Shown here piece after piece: positions 6,102 to 9,942 of a stretch of 9,942 bases of DNA. The DNA comes from Enterobacteriaceae bacterium UBA3516 (lineage in GTDB: Bacteria; Pseudomonadota; Gammaproteobacteria; Enterobacterales; Enterobacteriaceae), in assembly GCA_002377245.1 (NCBI GenBank), contig DFPL01000167.1:1-9942 (forward strand), given 5' to 3'. The position numbers and the translations under genes were made by a program. The first letter of the stretch is position 1. The number at the start of each line of letters is the position of its first letter. Below the pieces are notes generated by a model. It made no database searches and was not told the DNA's origin. It saw only the letters and a program-made list of their open reading frames with translations.

Positions 6102-7337
6102 ATGTCAGATAAAATTAACGGTTCCTCTCATCGTGTGAGCGAGGTGATACGTTCGCCGCAGCTGTTAACGCGCGAAACGCTGGCGGGCGTCATCACCGCG
6201 CTGGCATTAATCCCTGAAGTCATTTCATTCTCGGTGATTGCCGGGGTCGATCCCACGGTCAGCCTGTTGGCATCCGTTGTCCTGTGGATGAGTATGTCTT
6301 TGCTCGGTGGTCGTCCGGCGATGGTTACTGCCGCCGCCGGTTCTGTTGCGCTGGTTATCGGACCTATGGTTCACCAACATGGCGTGGCCTATATTCTGCC
6401 TGCGGTCGTGCTGGCGGGCGTTATCCAGATTATTTTCGGTCTGACCCGGATGGCGCGGCTGATGCGCTTTATCCCGCAGTCGGTGATGACCGGGTTTGTG
6501 AATGCGCTGGGGATTCTAATTTTCTTCGCCCAGGTGCCGCACTTCTGGAGTCGCGAACCGCTGATCCTGGGCCTCTTTGTTCTGACGTTACTGATTGTGC
6601 TCTGGTGGCCGCGCTGGGTGAAAAGCATTCCCGCCCCCCTGGTGGCGATTGTGGTGCTGACCATGTTTACCGTGTTCAGTGGGCAAATTCTGCCAACCGT
6701 GGGGGATGAAGGTCCGATGCAGGGAGGGCTGCCGGGCTTCACCCAGTGGCGGGTACCTTTTAACGCGGAGACGCTGGCGATAATCTGGCCCTGTGCGCTG
6801 AGTATCGCGTTTGTCGGTTTGCTTGAATCCCTGCTAACCGCTCGCCTGGTGGACGATATGACTCACACCCCCTCGAATAAAAGCCGCGAAAGTACCGGGC
6901 TCGGCATTGCCAACATTCTGGCGGGTTTTTATGGCGGGATCGCCGGTTGTGCGATGATCGGTCAGACCATCGTCAATGTGGAGATGGGGAAAGGCCGTAG
7001 CCGCGTGTCAACTCTCGTTGCAGGCCTGGTACTGCTGTTGTTGGTGACCGCTTTAAGCAACGTGATGGCAAAGATCCCGATGGTGGTGCTCGCCGGAATC
7101 ATGGCTATTGTTGCAGTGAAGACCTTTAGCTGGCACAGCATCCAGCCCGGCACGCTGAAAGAGGCACCGATAGCGGAGACGCTGGTGATGCTCGTCACCG
7201 TGGCGGCCACCATCAGCACCAGCAACCTGGCGATCGGCGTGGTTGCTGGTCTGGTGGCCATGGTCATCCTGCCTGCGCGCCTGCATAAAAAACGTGGCGT
7301 TACAGCAGAAAAATCGTCGCCAGCCCAAGAAAAATAA
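6102..7337 (+). CDS. SulP-family inorganic anion transporter lacking a STAS domain
   Basis: This encodes a 411-residue inner-membrane protein with about 12 hydrophobic segments between residues 25 and 392. SulP signatures are present: ITALALIPEVISFSVIAGVDP (31-51, the TM1 region), LLGGRPAMVTAAAGSVALVIGP (67-88), AFVGLLESLLTARLVDD (236-252) and GIANILAGFYGGIAGCAMIGQTIVN (268-292). SulP proteins move sulfate, bicarbonate or dicarboxylates; the sequence does not reveal which. Most bacterial relatives (for example DauA/YchM) carry a cytoplasmic STAS domain after the last membrane helix. Here only about 20 charged residues follow (LHKKRGVTAEKSSPAQEK), so STAS is absent rather than cut off by a frameshift. 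The ATG at 6102 follows TAAGAAG and starts a hydrophilic N-terminus. Its end overlaps the convergent mgtE by 38 bases with no terminator between. E. coli K-12 has no gene here. Confidence 0.88.
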   Translation: MSDKINGSSHRVSEVIRSPQLLTRETLAGVITALALIPEVISFSVIAGVDPTVSLLASVVLWMSMSLLGGRPAMVTAAAGSVALVIGPMVHQHGVAYILPAVVLAGVIQIIFGLTRMARLMRFIPQSVMTGFVNALGILIFFAQVPHFWSREPLILGLFVLTLLIVLWWPRWVKSIPAPLVAIVVLTMFTVFSGQILPTVGDEGPMQGGLPGFTQWRVPFNAETLAIIWPCALSIAFVGLLESLLTARLVDDMTHTPSNKSRESTGLGIANILAGFYGGIAGCAMIGQTIVNVEMGKGRSRVSTLVAGLVLLLLVTALSNVMAKIPMVVLAGIMAIVAVKTFSWHSIQPGTLKEAPIAETLVMLVTVAATISTSNLAIGVVAGLVAMVILPARLHKKRGVTAEKSSPAQEK

Positions 7338-8736
7338 AGAAGCCTCCGGTGTCGGTGATAGCGGTAATCAGTACGCTTGAACCGACCGCCGGATCGCGCC
7401 CCAGTCGCACCATGGCCATCGGGATTAACACGCCCATTAGCGCCGCCACCAGCAAATTGAGTACCATTGCCAGGGTCATGACCCCGCCCAATGCCATGTC
7501 GTCGTAAAGCAGCCAGGTCACACCGCCCATAATACCGCCCCAGACGAGGCCATTGATCAGCGCCACGCCAGCTTCGCGCAGGATTAAAAAGCGGAAGTTA
7601 CCCGGCTGGATGGTCTGTAATGCCAGCGCCCGGACGATCATAGTGATGGTCTGGTTACCGGTGTTGCCGCCAATACCCGCCACAATGGGCATCAGCGAAG
7701 CCAGCGCAACCAGTTGCGAAATGGTGTGCTCAAAACCATCGATGACGCGTGAGGCAATAAAGGCCGTGCACAGGTTGATGGCCAGCCATGCCCAGCGATT
7801 TTTTACCGCGCGGGTTACCGGAGCAAAAACATCCTCTTCACTGCTCAGACCGCCCATGCGGCGCAGATCGTTATCGGTTTCTTCGTACACCACGTCAACG
7901 ATTTCATCGATGGTCAGCCGACCGAGTAACTTCCCGTCCGGCTCGACCACTGCCGCACTGAGTAAGTTGTCGCGTTCAAAGGTGCGGGCCGCATCCTCTG
8001 CGTCTTCATGGGGAGAAAACACGACCGGCTCCGCGTTCATTACGTCCTCAACGCGCTTGTCGCCGCCGTTCTGCAGAATCGTTTGCAAGCTTAACTCGCC
8101 GACCAGAATCTCGTCGCGCCCGGTCACAAACAGTTTATCGGTGTTCTCTGGCATCTTGCCACGCAGGCGCAAATAGCGCTGGACCGTTTTGAGGGTCACG
8201 TCAGGGCGGACGGTAACCACTTCAAACTCCATTATCGCCCCAACGCAATTCTCCTGGTAGCGCATGACCTGATAAACACGGGCGCGCTCTGCGGCGGGTA
8301 AGGTGGCGAGCAAACGCCCCGTCAGATTACGTGGCAAATGCTGTACCAGCCAAATCTGTTCATCAATGTCGAGGGTTTCAAGCGCATTCAGCAGCGCTTT
8401 GTCGCTCATCTCCTCAACCAGGTCTTCCCAGACGCTGACGGACGCTTCAAGCAGAATTTTGCCGCGTTTCTCATCTTCGACGATACGCCACAGGGCATGA
8501 CGTTCTTCGACCGGTAACCCTTCCAGCGTATCGGCTAAATCGGGCGGCGGAAGGTGTGAGACCAGCGCCCGCACTTCACTGAGATCGCTGGTGAGCGCAT
8601 CGGTATCAACCTGCTCCGCCAGGGTCAGTTCGCCAAGCAGCGACGCGGTGAGCGCTTTATGGGTAGTGAGCAGCCAGATCAGGCGCGCACGCTCCTGGTC
8701 GCGTAAGCGGGTGCTCTTTTTGGTGATAACAGACAT
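7300..8736 (-). CDS. mgtE: MgtE-type magnesium transporter
   Basis: This encodes a 478-residue Mg2+ channel/transporter with the standard MgtE layout. A helical N domain spans about residues 15-165. Tandem CBS domains follow (about 170-225 and 230-290, ending GRLTIDEIVDVVYEE), and these sense cytosolic Mg2+ and close the pore. The membrane domain of five helices runs from about 315 to the end. The signature PIVAGIGGNTGNQ (350-362) and the last-helix motif TDTGGFFIFLGLA (461-473), whose D462 corresponds to the pore aspartate of Thermus MgtE (D432), are intact. The frame stays open 13 codons further upstream, but the internal ATG at 8736 has the good Shine-Dalgarno AGGGAAGA four bases away and begins a typical hydrophilic N-terminus, so I chose it. 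The gene sits between yojI (same strand, separated by a terminator) and the convergent SulP gene. E. coli K-12 lacks it and relies on CorA and MgtA. Confidence 0.94.
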   Translation of the reverse strand: MSVITKKSTRLRDQERARLIWLLTTHKALTASLLGELTLAEQVDTDALTSDLSEVRALVSHLPPPDLADTLEGLPVEERHALWRIVEDEKRGKILLEASVSVWEDLVEEMSDKALLNALETLDIDEQIWLVQHLPRNLTGRLLATLPAAERARVYQVMRYQENCVGAIMEFEVVTVRPDVTLKTVQRYLRLRGKMPENTDKLFVTGRDEILVGELSLQTILQNGGDKRVEDVMNAEPVVFSPHEDAEDAARTFERDNLLSAAVVEPDGKLLGRLTIDEIVDVVYEETDNDLRRMGGLSSEEDVFAPVTRAVKNRWAWLAINLCTAFIASRVIDGFEHTISQLVALASLMPIVAGIGGNTGNQTITMIVRALALQTIQPGNFRFLILREAGVALINGLVWGGIMGGVTWLLYDDMALGGVMTLAMVLNLLVAALMGVLIPMAMVRLGRDPAVGSSVLITAITDTGGFFIFLGLATIFLL

Positions 8737-8740
8737 GGTT

Positions 8741-8748
8741 TCTTCCCT
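8741..8748 (-). promoter_or_regulatory. Ribosome binding site deciding the mgtE start
   Basis: AGGGAAGA on the minus strand lies four bases before the ATG at 8736. The upstream in-frame ATG at 8775 has no comparable site, so the shorter protein is preferred. Confidence 0.75.
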
Positions 8749-8832
8749 GCAAAGTAATCCGGCAGGTTTAAGCATAGCGGCAGGCCGTGTAAATAAAACT
8801 AAACGGGAGGCACGAGTGGGGAAAAAACAGTC

Positions 8833-8857
8833 AGCGCCCTCCCCTGAGGAGAGCGCT
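8833..8857 (-). terminator. Intrinsic terminator of yojI
   Basis: On the minus strand AGCGCTCTCC and GGAGGGCGCT form a 10-bp stem (one G-U pair) with a five-base loop. GACTG and then six T follow (complement of A 8822-8827). It starts five bases after the yojI stop and separates yojI from mgtE. Confidence 0.85.
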
Positions 8858-8862
8858 AAGGT

Positions 8863-9942
8863 TCAGGCCGTACGGGCGACGGCGTCGCGGGACGCCAGGG
8901 CGCGCTCTTCGCCAGTCAACTCGCTGAGCTGGCCGTTGCGCATCTCCAGCAGGCGATCGGCATGGATAAAGTAGTGGTCATCATGGCTGATAGCAAAAAT
9001 GGTTTTCCCCATTTCCTGCATCAGCGGCAGCAAGACCTGATAGAACTCGCGGCGGAAATGCGGATCCTGGTCAGCGGCCCACTCATCGAGCAGTAAAATA
9101 TCGCGCTCTTCCGCCAGTGCCAGCAGCAACGCCACGCGCTTCTTCTGTCCTTTAGAGAGTTTGAGATCGAGGATTTTGCCCTCTTTCAGCTCCAGTTTGT
9201 GCGACATCTTCAGCTGTTGCAGCCATTTTTCCACCAGCTGAGGATTGGCCTGTTGGCCTTCTGGCCCCAGCAGTTGATCAAACAGCCAGACGTCGGTAAA
9301 TACCGCCGAGAAGAGCTTGCGGTAATCCTCTGGTTTTTCCTCGGCTACGGGTTTGCCATCCAGCAGAATTTCACCCGACGCCGGTTGATATAAGCCGGTC
9401 AATAGCATGGCGAGCGTAGATTTACCACTGCCATTGCCGCCTATCAGAAAGACCTGTTCACCTCGTTTCAGGGTCAGATTGATTGGCCCCACCGAGAAGG
9501 TGTTGTCCTGGTAGGTAAAGGTTACATCGCGCAGTTCCAGCGTTTCCCAGTTTGGGTACGCTTGTGGGCGCGGGAATTCGGCTTTATAGGGTGCCAGCGA
9601 GAATTGCTTGAGTTTGTTAAACGCCACCTGAGCACTTAACAGGGTCGGCAGTGCGCCAACGGCGGAGAGCAGCGGCGTGCGCAGGAACAGGAGCGTCAAC
9701 GAGTAAGTCGCCGCGACGTTGGTGTCCGCCCAGCCCAGACTGTTTGCCATCCAGAACACCAGGCCAATCGCACCCAGCATCATGATATTCGACCAGTTCA
9801 CGGCGCTGAGGTGGAAGGTATCGGCACGAATAATGTGATGGCGGTATTCGCGCGCGTCCGGCAGATACAGGTTGTTGAAGATGTGCTCTGCACGTTCACG
9901 ATTGAGGGTCAGCTCTTTGCGCCCTTCCAGCACCGTCTGATA
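8863..9942 (-). CDS. yojI: ABC exporter YojI (microcin J25 efflux), 3' part; N-terminus outside window
   Basis: The visible C-terminal 359 residues (E. coli YojI 547 aa) begin YQTVLEGRKELTLNRERAE at the window edge. A GTG in that stretch (9933) is internal, not a start. YojI is a fused membrane-plus-ATPase exporter of the cyclic-peptide transporter family, known in E. coli to expel microcin J25 together with TolC. The end of the membrane domain with two hydrophobic segments (about visible residues 53-68 and 78-102) precedes the nucleotide-binding domain. That domain carries Walker A GGNGSGKST (168-176), the signature LSKGQKKR (262-269; LSKGQ instead of LSGGQ, as in E. coli YojI), Walker B ILLLDE (282-287) and the switch histidine in AISHDDHY (H320). 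All ATPase motifs are intact. About 188 residues are missing upstream. A terminator follows the stop. Confidence 0.96.
   Translation of the reverse strand, partial: YQTVLEGRKELTLNRERAEHIFNNLYLPDAREYRHHIIRADTFHLSAVNWSNIMMLGAIGLVFWMANSLGWADTNVAATYSLTLLFLRTPLLSAVGALPTLLSAQVAFNKLKQFSLAPYKAEFPRPQAYPNWETLELRDVTFTYQDNTFSVGPINLTLKRGEQVFLIGGNGSGKSTLAMLLTGLYQPASGEILLDGKPVAEEKPEDYRKLFSAVFTDVWLFDQLLGPEGQQANPQLVEKWLQQLKMSHKLELKEGKILDLKLSKGQKKRVALLLALAEERDILLLDEWAADQDPHFRREFYQVLLPLMQEMGKTIFAISHDDHYFIHADRLLEMRNGQLSELTGEERALASRDAVARTA

Noticed and set aside
5953..6138. Small hydrophobic reading frame upstream of and overlapping the SulP gene
   Set aside because: It has no ribosome binding site, lies in AT-rich DNA that easily gives Leu/Ile/Phe codons, and runs into the SulP gene in another frame.
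6284..6709. 141-codon frame inside the SulP gene, same strand
   Set aside because: Its composition (many Gly, Arg, Asp, Tyr) is typical of a shifted frame of a membrane protein gene.
7553..8176. Long 207-codon frame antisense to mgtE
   Set aside because: It is a shadow of the GC-rich mgtE frame, rich in Ser/Arg low-complexity sequence, with no ribosome site and no recognisable domain.
8736..8775. Longer mgtE start at 8775 (MLKPAGLLCREET...)
   Set aside because: It has no Shine-Dalgarno, whereas the ATG at 8736 has a good one and gives the expected family N-terminus.
8737..8862. Mg2+ riboswitch (M-box) upstream of mgtE
   Set aside because: Only about 95 bases lie between the yojI terminator and the mgtE ATG, too short for an M-box, and its conserved core is not seen.
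8591..8974. 127-codon plus-strand frame across mgtE start, spacer and yojI end
   Set aside because: It is antisense to two well-supported genes, crosses the yojI terminator, and shows no family resemblance.

Overview
The window looks like chromosome of a member of the Enterobacteriaceae, probably an Enterobacter/Citrobacter-type relative of E. coli. Seven protein genes (rplY, yejK, yejL, yejM, mqo, yojI and a family member resembling iraP) and the tRNA-Pro(GGG) gene resemble their E. coli counterparts as I remember them. Genus cannot be fixed from this alone. The stretch is densely coded; the longest stretch without a gene is about 277 bases (5825-6101).

Left part (1-3600) is the conserved block rplY (3' end) > < yejK / yejL > yejM > tRNA-Pro. 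rplY and yejK converge on one bidirectional terminator. yejK and yejL diverge from a 133-base spacer with candidate promoters in both directions and two phased A-tracts. yejL and yejM form a tight pair. YejM (PbgA/LapC) is the inner-membrane regulator of LPS synthesis. The tRNA gene has its own good promoter and a strong terminator.

Middle part (3601-5824) departs from the E. coli K-12 order. In K-12, narP, the ccm and nap operons and eco lie between proL and mqo. Here only one small gene lies there. Its product (114 aa) resembles IraP, the anti-adapter that shields sigma-S from RssB-directed proteolysis, but it carries an extra C-terminal tail. mqo (membrane malate:quinone oxidoreductase) follows on the minus strand and ends in a UUCG-loop terminator.

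Right part (5825-9942): in K-12 mqo and yojI are neighbours; here two transporter genes lie between them. One encodes a SulP-family anion transporter without a STAS domain (plus strand), the other an MgtE-type Mg2+ channel/transporter (minus strand). Their coding ends overlap tail to tail by 38 bases. yojI, encoding a cyclic-peptide-type ABC exporter, runs off the right edge and lacks about 188 N-terminal residues.

I see no insertion sequence, integrase, phage gene or CRISPR array, and no clear sign of a wholly new multi-gene system. The points most worth following are the IraP-like protein at the tRNA junction, the missing narP-ccm-nap-eco block, and the SulP/MgtE pair between mqo and yojI.
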